From CAYPJE01 sp964410945 (lineage in GTDB: Bacteria; Fidelibacterota; Marinisomatia; Marinisomatales; TCS56): a DNA stretch of 50,754 nt. Location: NCBI GenBank assembly GCA_964410945.1, contig CAYPJE010000021.1:1-50754 (forward strand), given 5' to 3'. Of this stretch, positions 16,804 to 25,270 are shown piece after piece. Every line of letters begins with the position of its first letter. Position 1 is the first letter of the stretch. A program made the translations under genes and the position numbers. The notes under the pieces were generated by a model. The model worked only from the letters and a program-made list of their open reading frames with translations. It was not told the DNA's origin and made no database searches.

Positions 16804-17372
16804 CAAAAATCCAACGAAAAACCAAAGAAACGGATATCACCTGTGAGCTTGAAGTACGTGGCAGCGGCCAATTACAAATAGCTACCGGGGTTGGGTTCTT
16901 CGATCACATGCTTACCAGTCTGGCTACCTGGGCCGATTGGGATCTATCCCTCACCGTTAGTGGTGACCTGGAAGTTGACAATCACCACACCGTGGAAGAT
17001 ACCGCCATCGTGCTGGGACAAGCCCTGTACCAGGAATGGTCCCGGGATACAGCCATTGAACGGGTGGGCTGGTCATTGCTGCCTATGGATGACGCCTTGA
17101 CAAGGGTGGCTCTGGATTTGTGCAACCGCCCCTATTTTGTTTACCAGGCGGAGTTAGGTTATACGCGGATAGGACGTTTTGAATCCTACCTGGCTAAACA
17201 CTTTTTCCGTTCACTGGCCCAGGAAGGCCGCTTGACACTGAATATCGAGACCATTTCCGGCAGCGATCCGCACCATATTATCGAAAGCCAGTTCAAAGGA
17301 CTGGGTCTGGCCATCCGGCAGGCCCTCCAGCCCCGTTCCGGTTGGAGCGGATCAACCAAGGGCAGTTTATGA
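16800..17372 (+). CDS. hisB: Imidazoleglycerol-phosphate dehydratase (HisB, monofunctional)
   Basis: Manganese enzyme that dehydrates imidazole-glycerol phosphate to imidazole-acetol phosphate. The 190-residue length is that of monofunctional IGPD. Signature metal-binding motifs are GFFDHMLTSLATW, DNHHTVEDTAI (HHxxE) and the second half's DPHHIIESQFKGLG. It begins within the stop of the HAD phosphatase and its stop overlaps the hisH start (TTATGA). The absence of an N-terminal phosphatase domain fits the separate HAD gene immediately upstream. Confidence 0.96.
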   Translation: MTKIQRKTKETDITCELEVRGSGQLQIATGVGFFDHMLTSLATWADWDLSLTVSGDLEVDNHHTVEDTAIVLGQALYQEWSRDTAIERVGWSLLPMDDALTRVALDLCNRPYFVYQAELGYTRIGRFESYLAKHFFRSLAQEGRLTLNIETISGSDPHHIIESQFKGLGLAIRQALQPRSGWSGSTKGSL

Positions 17373-17959
17373 TTGGAATCATCGACTACGGTGTTGGCAA
17401 CCTGGGAAGTATATCAAACTCCCTGGCCTACTTGAATATCCCATTTGTTGTCAGCCGCGATCCAAAGGAATTGGAAACCTGCCAGCGTCTGATCCTGCCT
17501 GGCGTCGGTGCCTTCGGTACTGCTGTCAGCAGCCTGGAAACCAGTGGATTGAGGTCATACTTGCTGCAAACGGCCAACGAAAGAAAACCGATCCTTGGGA
17601 TTTGCCTGGGAATGCAATTGCTGCTCACGGGTAGCGATGAATCACCAGGAGCGGTGGGTCTGGATCTGATCCCTGGTCAGGTACATCCATTCCAAAAAAT
17701 GAAACGCAAAATTCATATGGGCTGGAATTCGGTGGAATTTAAGCGATCCGGGCTGGTAAAAGATGGTTATGCCTACTTCGTTCATGGTTATTACTGTCAA
17801 CCGGACGATAATGATACAATATTTGCTACTTCTGAGTATGGTATCAATTTTCCCTGCATCATAAAGCATGACCAAGTGTTTGGCATGCAATTTCACCCGG
17901 AAAAATCACAGGACCTGGGCCTGGCATTACTGAAAGCATATAATGATGGAAAAATTTGA
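17369..17959 (+). CDS. hisH: Imidazole glycerol phosphate synthase, glutaminase subunit (HisH)
   Basis: Class-I glutamine amidotransferase that supplies ammonia to HisF. The 196-residue protein shows N-terminal IGIIDYGVGNLGS, the oxyanion-strand region LPGVGAFG, the nucleophile Cys in GICLGMQLL, and the His/Glu pair in GMQFHPEKS. The ATG at 17369 (overlapping the hisB stop) is chosen; an ATG at 17342 would add nine residues before the conserved IGIIDYG start. It overlaps hisA by 17 bp. Confidence 0.96.
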   Translation: MIGIIDYGVGNLGSISNSLAYLNIPFVVSRDPKELETCQRLILPGVGAFGTAVSSLETSGLRSYLLQTANERKPILGICLGMQLLLTGSDESPGAVGLDLIPGQVHPFQKMKRKIHMGWNSVEFKRSGLVKDGYAYFVHGYYCQPDDNDTIFATSEYGINFPCIIKHDQVFGMQFHPEKSQDLGLALLKAYNDGKI

Positions 17960-18671
17960 AATTATACCGGCCATCGATCTGATCGACGGCCAGTGCGTGC
18001 GCTTGTTTCAGGGTGACTACTCCAAGCAATCCACCTATACCAAATCACCAGCCGATATGGCATGCCGGTTTTTTGAAAATGGTTTTAAACACATCCATGT
18101 GGTTGATTTGGATGGCGCCAAAGCCGGTCGACCGGTCAACCTGGAAGCCATTTCAGCTATCGCTCGTACCGGTGTTACGATCGAACTGGGTGGCGGAATT
18201 CGAACCTGGGAAGATATTCTGACGGTTATCCAAGCTGGTGCCAGCTATGTAATACTGGGGACACTGCTAACCAAATTGGATGAAGCCACGCTTAGGGATT
18301 GGCAACAACGCTCCAAAGGTGCCCTGATCGCAGGCATCGATGTGCGAGCTGGAAAAATCATGACCCGTGGCTGGCAGGATTCTGATCGTTTGGAAGTAAC
18401 TGACCTGGTCGCCCGGCTTGAGAATACCGGATTTACCCGTGTCAACTTCACCGATATAACCACCGATGGCACTCTGGAAGGACCCAACTGTGTATCACTT
18501 ACCAGCTTTGCTAATTCCACTAAAATGGATGTAGTGACTGCCGGAGGAGTAGGCTCAGTTGAGCATATCATGCAATTGAAGAACCTTAAACTGGAGCGGT
18601 TGAAAGGTGTAATCCTGGGCCGGGCCCTGTACGAAAATGCCATCACCCTGGAGGATTTAAAACGATGCTGA
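17943..18671 (+). CDS. hisA: ProFAR isomerase (HisA)
   Basis: (beta/alpha)8-barrel isomerase that opens the ribose of ProFAR to give PRFAR. At 242 residues it has the family length. Diagnostic segments are IIPAIDLIDGQCVRLFQGDY (catalytic Asp in AIDL), HVVDLDGAKAG, ELGGGIR, the second catalytic Asp region FTDITTDGTLEGPN, and the phosphate-binding VTAGGVGS and VILGRALYE. Tandem ATG codons at 17943/17946 leave the exact start open by one residue. It overlaps both hisH and hisF. Confidence 0.96.
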   Translation: MMEKFEIIPAIDLIDGQCVRLFQGDYSKQSTYTKSPADMACRFFENGFKHIHVVDLDGAKAGRPVNLEAISAIARTGVTIELGGGIRTWEDILTVIQAGASYVILGTLLTKLDEATLRDWQQRSKGALIAGIDVRAGKIMTRGWQDSDRLEVTDLVARLENTGFTRVNFTDITTDGTLEGPNCVSLTSFANSTKMDVVTAGGVGSVEHIMQLKNLKLERLKGVILGRALYENAITLEDLKRC

Positions 18672-19429
18672 CGAAACGGATTATTCCCTGCCTGGATGTG
18701 AAGGACGGAATGGTGGTGAAGGGGGTTAAATTTAAAAACCTGGTCATTGAAGGTGACCCGGTTGAAATGGCGGCCTGGTACAGCAGCGAAGGGGCCGATG
18801 AGCTGGTCTTCCTTGATATCACCGCCAGTGTGGATTCGCGCCGCACGGTTGTTGACCTGATCGCCGAGGTATCTCACCAGGTATTTATACCCTTCACGGT
18901 AGGTGGTGGAGTCAATTCCGTATCAGATATTTCTGATCTGTTGAATGCAGGGGCCGACAAAGTAGCCATGAATACAGCCGCAGTGAAGAATCCCGATCTG
19001 GTGGCAGAGAGTGCCCGGGAGTTCGGTTCCCAGTGCATCGTGGTGGCCATCGATGCTCAACGCACCGGAGACAGTTGGTTAGTCTACACCCATGGCGGTT
19101 CGCAGCCTACGGAAATAGATGCCATCGATTGGGCCCGGGATGCTTGCCATCTGGGGGCCGGTGAAATCCTGCTCACCAGCATGGATGCCGATGGAACCCA
19201 GGCCGGTACCGATCTGGAATTGAACCGCACCGTAGCTGCTACGGTAGATATTCCGGTAATCGCCTCCGGTGGAATCGGAACCATGGAACATGTATTGGAA
19301 GCATTCACCAAAGGAAATTCCGATGCGGCACTGGCAGCCTCGATCTTTCACCGCCGGATGATCGCGATCAATGACCTTAAAGAGTATTTAGCTGCAAATG
19401 ATATTCCCGTGAGACTGACCAATGGATAA
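18665..19429 (+). CDS. hisF: Imidazole glycerol phosphate synthase, cyclase subunit (HisF)
   Basis: Barrel partner of HisH; converts PRFAR plus ammonia to imidazole-glycerol phosphate and AICAR. The 254-residue sequence shows KRIIPCLDVKDGMVVKGV (catalytic Asp in CLDV), ELVFLDITAS, VGGGVNS, ADKVAMNTAAV, ILLTSMDADGTQAG (second Asp), and VIASGGIG. It begins 7 bp before the end of hisA and overlaps hisI by 8 bp. Confidence 0.97.
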   Translation: MLTKRIIPCLDVKDGMVVKGVKFKNLVIEGDPVEMAAWYSSEGADELVFLDITASVDSRRTVVDLIAEVSHQVFIPFTVGGGVNSVSDISDLLNAGADKVAMNTAAVKNPDLVAESAREFGSQCIVVAIDAQRTGDSWLVYTHGGSQPTEIDAIDWARDACHLGAGEILLTSMDADGTQAGTDLELNRTVAATVDIPVIASGGIGTMEHVLEAFTKGNSDAALAASIFHRRMIAINDLKEYLAANDIPVRLTNG

Positions 19430-19811
19430 ACTCGAATCAACAACCGACTTAAAACTTGATTTCACTAAATTGTATAGAATCGCCGCCACCGGATCAGAGG
19501 TTCTGCCTGTGGTGGTGCAGGATGCAAACACAAAGGAAGTCTTGATAATAGCTTATGCCAATCAAAAGGCTTTGAACTATACAATAAAAAGCGGAAAAGC
19601 CACCTTTTGGAGCACCTCGCGCAACGAGTTGTGGATCAAGGGCAACACCAGCGGTGATTTCCTTGAAGTAAAAGACATCCTGGTCAACTGTGAACAGAAT
19701 TCACTGGTTTATCTGGTCGAGCCACTCAACGATGCCGCCTGTCACACCGGGAAGCGGAGTTGCTATTACCGGCGGATAGCCGGGAGCGGTCTGGAGATGG
19801 TGGAAGAATGA
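19422..19811 (+). CDS. hisI: Phosphoribosyl-AMP cyclohydrolase (HisI)
   Basis: Zinc/magnesium hydrolase that opens the adenine ring of PR-AMP. The 129-residue protein has the expected core: IAYANQKALNYTIKSGKATFWSTSRNELW-type motif, KGNTSG, and the zinc-ligand motif ACHTGKRSCYYR. The stretch that often reads DCDxD in this family is NCEQNSL here, a variant I recall from other HisI proteins, so I do not take it as loss of function. It ends the operon. No HisE (phosphoribosyl-ATP pyrophosphatase) domain is fused to it and none follows. Confidence 0.93.
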   Translation: MDKLESTTDLKLDFTKLYRIAATGSEVLPVVVQDANTKEVLIIAYANQKALNYTIKSGKATFWSTSRNELWIKGNTSGDFLEVKDILVNCEQNSLVYLVEPLNDAACHTGKRSCYYRRIAGSGLEMVEE

Positions 19812-19933
19812 TGGTAAACCATTGAGACACCCAGATCATTTGACTGAGCACCCTTTTTATTTCTTCCGGTCTCCCGTCTGCTTTCCTCCGTTCCCTGTCC
19901 CCGGTACCTCGTTCCCATTCTGCCGGTATATCA

Positions 19934-20932
19934 TCAGTAGTCAGTGGAATGATGCACCACCAGTGATTGCAAGCCGGTGAATTCTTCCAGGTTACGGGCT
20001 CCCATATAGCTCAATGAACTTCGCAAGCCAGCTTCGACCTGGTCCAGGATATTTTGCACCCCACCCTTGTAGGCCACGATTGTCTCGTCACCTTCGATAT
20101 AATAGGGATTCTTCCCCCGTTTCTGCTGGACGGCAAATGAAGCCGATCCACGATAGGCCTTGTAAAGTTTACCCTCATATTTCAGGATATTTCCCTCCGC
20201 CTCCTTGGTACCGGCAAACAGGCGTCCAGCCATAACCAGGTCAGCGCCGGCCACCAACGCCTTTGCAATATCACCAACCTCACGAATTCCACCGTCGGCA
20301 ATCAGCAGGGACTGGCTGCCAATCGCATCCTTCCTGGCGCGGCATTCAATGATTGAAGAAATAATTCCCTGTCCCACCCCGGTCATTATCGAGGTCGTAC
20401 ACATCGAACCGGTTCCGATTCCGACCCGGATGGCATGGACCCCCAGATTGGATAGATACTCAAATCCTTCACCGGAATCCACATTCCCACAGATCACAAA
20501 CGTGTCTTCCAGATCAAGCAGATAATCAATTGTCGGTTCAACGGCCTGATTGAAGCCATTGGCCACGTCTACGATGAACCGGCGGGCGCCCAGATCGTGA
20601 AATTCACTGATAAGCCCCTCTTCTTCCAGTCCCACGGCAATAATTGCATCGTAGCCCTCATCCTGAAGGTTCCGGTAATCATTCAAGCGATCCTCATCGG
20701 ATTTGAAACGATGGATCATTCCCAACATCTCGTTTTCGGCCAGCATCCGGCACATGGCCACGCTGCAGATCGTATCCATGGGAGCCGGCAGCAGTGGAAT
20801 CCGCAATACTAATTGACGTCCATTCGAATCAGCCTTGATCGCCAGATCGATTTCCTGACGGCTGCGGACGGTGGATAGATTGCGGGGCACCAGGGATACA
20901 TCTTTGTAAGCAAAGGTTGGTTTCAGGTCCAT
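19934..20932 (-). CDS. GMP reductase-like protein (IMPDH/GMPR family without CBS domains)
   Basis: 332-residue (beta/alpha)8-barrel of the IMP dehydrogenase/GMP reductase family. Length and the lack of the paired CBS insert favour GMP reductase, which deaminates GMP to IMP with NADPH. Supporting motifs are FIVDVANG, CGNVDSGEG, the catalytic loop VGIGTGSMCTT (Cys178), LIADGGIREVGDIAKAL and LRSSLSYMGA. The loop reads GTGSMCTTS where GuaC and GuaB usually have GPGS(V/I)CTTR, so it may be a divergent subgroup. It is convergent with the his operon; purine salvage and the AICAR by-product of HisF both feed IMP, but linkage is only suggestive. Confidence 0.82.
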   Translation of the reverse strand: MDLKPTFAYKDVSLVPRNLSTVRSRQEIDLAIKADSNGRQLVLRIPLLPAPMDTICSVAMCRMLAENEMLGMIHRFKSDEDRLNDYRNLQDEGYDAIIAVGLEEEGLISEFHDLGARRFIVDVANGFNQAVEPTIDYLLDLEDTFVICGNVDSGEGFEYLSNLGVHAIRVGIGTGSMCTTSIMTGVGQGIISSIIECRARKDAIGSQSLLIADGGIREVGDIAKALVAGADLVMAGRLFAGTKEAEGNILKYEGKLYKAYRGSASFAVQQKRGKNPYYIEGDETIVAYKGGVQNILDQVEAGLRSSLSYMGARNLEEFTGLQSLVVHHSTDY

Positions 20933-21006
20933 GTTTCAATTTCCATTCAATGTTCTTTTGAAATCTATTATCCGGAAGGAATTTACAGTAATATCCCATT
21001 TAGTAT

Positions 21007-21043
21007 AAAAAAAAGTGCCACTCAAAATTTGAGCAGCACCTTT
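21007..21043 (-). terminator. Intrinsic terminator after the EF-hand gene
   Basis: On the minus strand GTGCTGCTCAA pairs with TTGAGTGGCAC (two wobbles), followed by eight T residues. It lies 31 bp beyond the EF-hand stop codon and before the GMP reductase-like gene, so it should separate the two transcripts. Confidence 0.85.
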
Positions 21044-21073
21044 CGAAGCGCATCTTCTTTTTGGTTTATCAAA

Positions 21074-21517
21074 TCAACTGAAAATGCTTAGTCCATTACT
21101 TTGCAGTGTTTCCATGATATTAGTGGATTCCTCTTTTGAAACCCCCATATTATCCAGCAAGGTGCTGATTGTATCATAAGTGGTATCTTCGTCATCCGAA
21201 TTTGAAATACCCATTTGACTCAGCATGCTTTTCAATTGATTTATATTCGGTTTTTCCCCATTCATCGGGGGTATCAATCCCCTTTCCTCCAAACGACTGG
21301 CCAGATCTGAAAGTATTTCATCTTCCGTCACCAACCCATCGCCATCAGCATCGATTTCCGTGAATTTGTCAGCAATCTTCCCCATTTCATCAATACTAAG
21401 GACACCATCGCCATCAGCATCTTTCTTCTGGATTACATTACTGGCTATTTCGGAAGGATCCGGCCGCTGTAGGCCCGGCATCATTTGACTGGATGTATTG
21501 ATTGCGTCTATCGACAT
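21074..21517 (-). CDS. EF-hand calcium-binding protein
   Basis: 147-residue protein with two canonical EF-hand loops: DADGDGVLSIDE (about 33-44) and DADGDGLVTEDE (about 56-67). The C-terminal half is helical with Met/Asn-rich segments, weakly resembling a further degenerate pair. No signal peptide is visible, so it should be cytosolic unless exported otherwise. A good ribosome-binding site (GGAGG) precedes the ATG and a strong terminator follows, so it is transcribed alone. Likely a calcium sensor or buffer; partner unknown. Confidence 0.88.
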   Translation of the reverse strand: MSIDAINTSSQMMPGLQRPDPSEIASNVIQKKDADGDGVLSIDEMGKIADKFTEIDADGDGLVTEDEILSDLASRLEERGLIPPMNGEKPNINQLKSMLSQMGISNSDDEDTTYDTISTLLDNMGVSKEESTNIMETLQSNGLSIFS

Positions 21518-21719
21518 ATCGAACCTCCGTTCGTTCTGTCTACCAGCCCCTCAACTGAAGAGTAGTGTATCTACTCGCATGTAGATCTACAAAGGATATG
21601 CCAGTTTTGGGTTTTGGCATCCGCAACAATTAATTGTTGTTTAATATTAATTGTTTATATGTCCATCCAACCAGATCATTACCAAAAACCGATCATATAA
21701 ATCTGGAAAATAATTCCAA

Positions 21720-24023
21720 CTACAGTCGCAATGCCACCGACAGAAATCCATTCCTCGTCGCTCCCGGCCAGTAATATTTCCAGCCGTCCCAGTCATACCC
21801 GCTGGTGGAATACAACTCATCGAACAGGTTATTCACTTTCAGTGATGCTTCCCAGATTTTGTTTGACCAGGTAATACCACAATCGACTAATAAATAGGCC
21901 GGCAGAACTTCATTGCTGACTAATTCACTGGCAGCTGGCATGTTCTGTTCACCTACATAACGGAGGTTTGTGAAAACAACCAAGCCCATCGGCAATCTGA
22001 ATTGACCCCATAAATTAAGTAATACCTCAGGTACTCCCGGCAGTGGATCGGAATCCGGATTATCAAAATGATGATTGCTGAAACTGCCATTCAAACCGAA
22101 TTCATAATTACCTGTGGGCTGAAAAATCAGCTCATATTCCAAACCTTGGTGAATTGTTCCAGCAGCTGAATAATACTCATACTCCCCTTCCTGTTCCACA
22201 TCGATGTTCTTCAACTGTTCATTGGCGTAATTGATCAGGTAGTAGTTCAGGTTGGCACGTATTTTGGGTGAGTGATAATTAACGCCCAATTCATAATCAT
22301 GGATTACCTCTGCGGCAGCCATAACCGGTTCGCTCCAGACATCATCGGCGGAAATGATCTGATTATCGGCCGGTTCCTTCTGGGCCTTGCCATAATTGAC
22401 AAATGCGGACAATTCATCAGTAAATGAATATACCAGTCCAAGCCGGGGATTCAAGAAATCCCAATCCGCATTGAGCCGGTGTCCGGGAGCATGGCCGATC
22501 GTTTTCTGGTCCAAGGACCAATCGATGAACTGGTATTGAAGATCGGCAATAATCCGTAGTGGTTCAATCGGATTAACCATCAGATGGGCAAAACCGGTTG
22601 CCAGGGTCTTTTTCCCCAGGTACTGGTAATATTTATACCAACCCTCACCTAACTCATTTGTTAATTCAGAAATGGAGAAATCACTGACCTTACCATAGTG
22701 ATCGCCTTCATAAAACCGTAATTCGGCTCCGATATCAAGGCGATACATCGGTTTACTCAACGTAACAGTCGGAATTACCCCATAATAGGAATTGACTATC
22801 CACTTGCGCCGCAACAGATCGGTGGTCATTTCCTGCTCAACACTATCCGCGAACTGGTCATTAACATCCAGATTGTAGCTGTAATAATCCCGGTCATATT
22901 TGAATACTTCATAATAACCTGATCCTTTGACCAGATAAGCCACGTTATTTATTACCAGATCATCCCTCAGACGGAAATTTGTATTAAGCGAATAGATCTG
23001 CTGCTTGAAATCATCGGTATACAGTTCATCAATGCCGGTCCGGGCCTGGCGGTCATCGATATAATCAGAATAGACACCCCACCAGGCCAGGTCGGTATTC
23101 TCGTAGCCGATCAGCGCCCGGAACTGGTTGGTCAAACGGCCACTGGTATATTCACCAGCCAGCGACAGGGCCTGCTGGATGCTGCTGTGATTGTCACGGT
23201 AGCCATCGGATTTGATCTGGCTGACCCGGCCGGTGAAAAATGCTTTTCCATCCAGCATCGGCCCGGAGGAACCTTTCCAGCTCAATTTGCTTGTGTTATA
23301 AGAACCGCCACCCAGGCTGAGACTGATCCCCGGTTCATCCGATCTGATCCCGGTGGTAACATTGATCGATCCGCCAAAGGCCGAGGAGCCATACAGGCTG
23401 TTACCGATTCCCCGCTGAATCTGTACCTCGTCCGCATCGCTAAGAATGTCACCATGATCCACCCAGTAGACCTGGTGGCTTTCATTATCATTCAGGGGCA
23501 CATTATCCAGCATTACCGCAATCCGGCTCTGATCAAATCCACGGATCGAAACATAGGAATAACCCGTACCATTCCCACTTTCACTGTAGGCATGTACACC
23601 TGGTTCAAAGGCCAGAACCATGGGAACATCCTCAACGGTATAGCGGGCTTGAATCTCAGTGCTGGTCAAAGTGGAAAAGGCTACCGGTGTCACTCCTTCC
23701 ACCGCCCGGATGGCGCTGACATACACTGCCTCGCCTTCCAGAACAGCCGGCTGCATTTCCACTTCAATGAAGGCCCGGTCCGGTATCAGCTCCACCGCTT
23801 CATAACCAATGAATGTAAACCGTAGCACTGCACCGGGTGTAATTATTATTGTGAAATCACCATCCTCGGCAGAACTGGTTCCGTTATCACCACTGACAAT
23901 GTTCACACCGATCAATGGTTGTCTGGTATCAGCAGCTATGATTCGCCCGGAGACGGTAATCTCCTGGGCCATTAGAATGCTAAATAATACAAAATGAATA
24001 AAAATGAGATCGCGTATTTTCAT
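21720..24023 (-). CDS. TonB-dependent receptor, probably for thiamine or a precursor
   Basis: 767-residue outer-membrane receptor. Signal peptide (about 1-19, ending LMAQ), then a carboxypeptidase-regulatory-like domain (ITVSGRIIAADTRQPLIGVNI, about 21-105). A plug domain (about 120-235) includes SYVSIRGFDQSRIAVMLDNVPLND and VQIQRGIGNSLYGSSAFGGSINV. A 22-stranded barrel region follows, ending in a C-terminal aromatic/hydrophobic strand (NGFLSVALRL). No TonB-box can be placed with certainty. A TPP riboswitch directly precedes the start codon, which ties the substrate to thiamine; TPP-controlled TonB receptors are known from Bacteroidetes. No thiamine biosynthesis gene lies nearby. Confidence 0.92.
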   Translation of the reverse strand: MKIRDLIFIHFVLFSILMAQEITVSGRIIAADTRQPLIGVNIVSGDNGTSSAEDGDFTIIITPGAVLRFTFIGYEAVELIPDRAFIEVEMQPAVLEGEAVYVSAIRAVEGVTPVAFSTLTSTEIQARYTVEDVPMVLAFEPGVHAYSESGNGTGYSYVSIRGFDQSRIAVMLDNVPLNDNESHQVYWVDHGDILSDADEVQIQRGIGNSLYGSSAFGGSINVTTGIRSDEPGISLSLGGGSYNTSKLSWKGSSGPMLDGKAFFTGRVSQIKSDGYRDNHSSIQQALSLAGEYTSGRLTNQFRALIGYENTDLAWWGVYSDYIDDRQARTGIDELYTDDFKQQIYSLNTNFRLRDDLVINNVAYLVKGSGYYEVFKYDRDYYSYNLDVNDQFADSVEQEMTTDLLRRKWIVNSYYGVIPTVTLSKPMYRLDIGAELRFYEGDHYGKVSDFSISELTNELGEGWYKYYQYLGKKTLATGFAHLMVNPIEPLRIIADLQYQFIDWSLDQKTIGHAPGHRLNADWDFLNPRLGLVYSFTDELSAFVNYGKAQKEPADNQIISADDVWSEPVMAAAEVIHDYELGVNYHSPKIRANLNYYLINYANEQLKNIDVEQEGEYEYYSAAGTIHQGLEYELIFQPTGNYEFGLNGSFSNHHFDNPDSDPLPGVPEVLLNLWGQFRLPMGLVVFTNLRYVGEQNMPAASELVSNEVLPAYLLVDCGITWSNKIWEASLKVNNLFDELYSTSGYDWDGWKYYWPGATRNGFLSVALRL

Positions 24024-24115
24024 GATTGCCTCCCTACGCTGGCATTATCCAGATCAGGTTCCAAGGGTCTTTTCTCAGCCATTCCGTCTGGTACCGGAAC
24101 AGCACCCCTATCAAC
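24023..24115 (-). promoter_or_regulatory. TPP riboswitch (THI-box)
   Basis: Read on the minus strand, the aptamer shows every conserved block of the thiamine pyrophosphate riboswitch: GGGGTGC, a P3 stem (TTCCG / CGGAA), GGCTGAGAAA, ACCCTTGGAACCTGAT, GATAATGCCAGCGTAGGGA. The Shine-Dalgarno AGGGAGG (24035-24029) overlaps the 3' end of the aptamer, and TGAT upstream can pair with ATCA, which includes the first base of the start codon. No terminator with a T run follows. Regulation is therefore probably translational: ligand closes P1 and hides the ribosome-binding site. Confidence 0.96.
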
Positions 24116-24154
24116 AGTATAAATTACACAAATATCAGGTATAAAATAAGGTAT

Positions 24155-25090
24155 CTATTTTCTCAAACCGTAGATTACGGCTCCTGCGATAAAACCGCCC
24201 ATGGCACCATACAGCGAACGCTGAAACCTGGTTCGGCGAACCTGGGCTTTATAGGTCTTAAGGTAGGTAGTTTTATCCTTCTCCTCCAGATCGGTGACCG
24301 TGCGCCAGCGCCGGGCGGGAACATGGACATCACCCAGCAGTGCCCACCCCAGGGTAACCGGCACAATCGCAAATCCCAGGATCGGATTACAGGTACCGCA
24401 GCCTGTTCCGGCACAACCGGGGCCTAAAACCCATTTTTCATTATCGATATCGATTTTTGCATCACGGACCGCAATTTCATAGACATCACTGCCTTCACCA
24501 TAGATTTCCGGCCGCATGGTACGCCGCTGAATTTCTTCCCAGTAGGGCACGAAATCTGCTAATAATTCATCGACCTGATCGCCTACATCGGCCGTGGCCT
24601 TCCGGCTGACAGAATGGTCGGCTACCGTTGACTGATTATTGGAGATAAACTGATCCGCCACCAGCTGCATCCCGGGGGACAGGACTATATCGATCTCACC
24701 CTTGAAATCACGGCTGGCAGTTTTCAGGATCTTCCCGTTTTCCACGGCAATCGAACGGACATTCACACTATAGGTGGTACCGATCAGCCCCACGGTTCCA
24801 ACGATGATTTCCTGGGCACCCAGCATTTCGCCCACTTCAACGGCACATTCATTACTGGTACAACCGGTCTGCTGAAAACCCTGCTCGATCAGCACTGTTT
24901 CCATGCTGGAACGGTCGATATAGACGTTGAAGGTGTCCCGGGATTGGATCTCGGTTCGAAAGCGTTCCGAAAGGGCCAGTGCTTCCCCACTGCCCAAGTT
25001 GATTGGTTCAAAATCGATCACCGCCACCACTTTCTGGGCCTGCACAGAATACGATAGAAATACCAGGAACAAAAGAATCTTGATTTTCAT
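24155..25090 (-). CDS. Exported CsgG/TolB-N-like protein with C-terminal membrane segment
   Basis: 311 residues with a signal peptide (LLFLVFLSYSVQA). The next 130 residues look like the CsgG/TolB-N fold: VVAVIDFEPINL, LSERFRTEIQSRDTFNVYIDRSSMETVLIEQGF, a Cys pair in TGCTSNECAVEVGEMLGAQEIIVGTVG, and SVNVRSIAVENGKIL. This fold occurs in outer-membrane assembly and penicillin-binding-protein activators. The C-terminal part has a Gly/Cys-rich stretch (GCAGTGCGTC) within a hydrophobic segment and a final helix (YGAMGGFIAGAVIYGL). It lies immediately upstream of the TPP riboswitch on the same strand. Exact role unknown. Confidence 0.65.
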   Translation of the reverse strand: MKIKILLFLVFLSYSVQAQKVVAVIDFEPINLGSGEALALSERFRTEIQSRDTFNVYIDRSSMETVLIEQGFQQTGCTSNECAVEVGEMLGAQEIIVGTVGLIGTTYSVNVRSIAVENGKILKTASRDFKGEIDIVLSPGMQLVADQFISNNQSTVADHSVSRKATADVGDQVDELLADFVPYWEEIQRRTMRPEIYGEGSDVYEIAVRDAKIDIDNEKWVLGPGCAGTGCGTCNPILGFAIVPVTLGWALLGDVHVPARRWRTVTDLEEKDKTTYLKTYKAQVRRTRFQRSLYGAMGGFIAGAVIYGLRK

Positions 25091-25270
25091 TGCCGCTTCA
25101 AACCTTTGTTAAACCAATTGAGGTGGCAATATACTAACATAATAATTTTCAAACCAGTACTGCGGTCACAATTAGCTCCTAATTCTGAATGATTTTTACG
25201 GTCAACGACCAAACAGTTGCCGGATTGGTTCGATTCTGCCTAGCTTCCCTGCTTAAACTGAGGAGTTTCC

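Noticed and set aside
18245..18877. A 210-residue open frame on the minus strand across hisA and hisF
   Set aside because: It lies wholly antisense to two unmistakable genes and shows no domain; it results from the codon bias of the his genes.
23187..23825. A 212-residue plus-strand frame inside the TonB receptor gene
   Set aside because: Antisense to the conserved plug domain, no family features, no ribosome-binding site.
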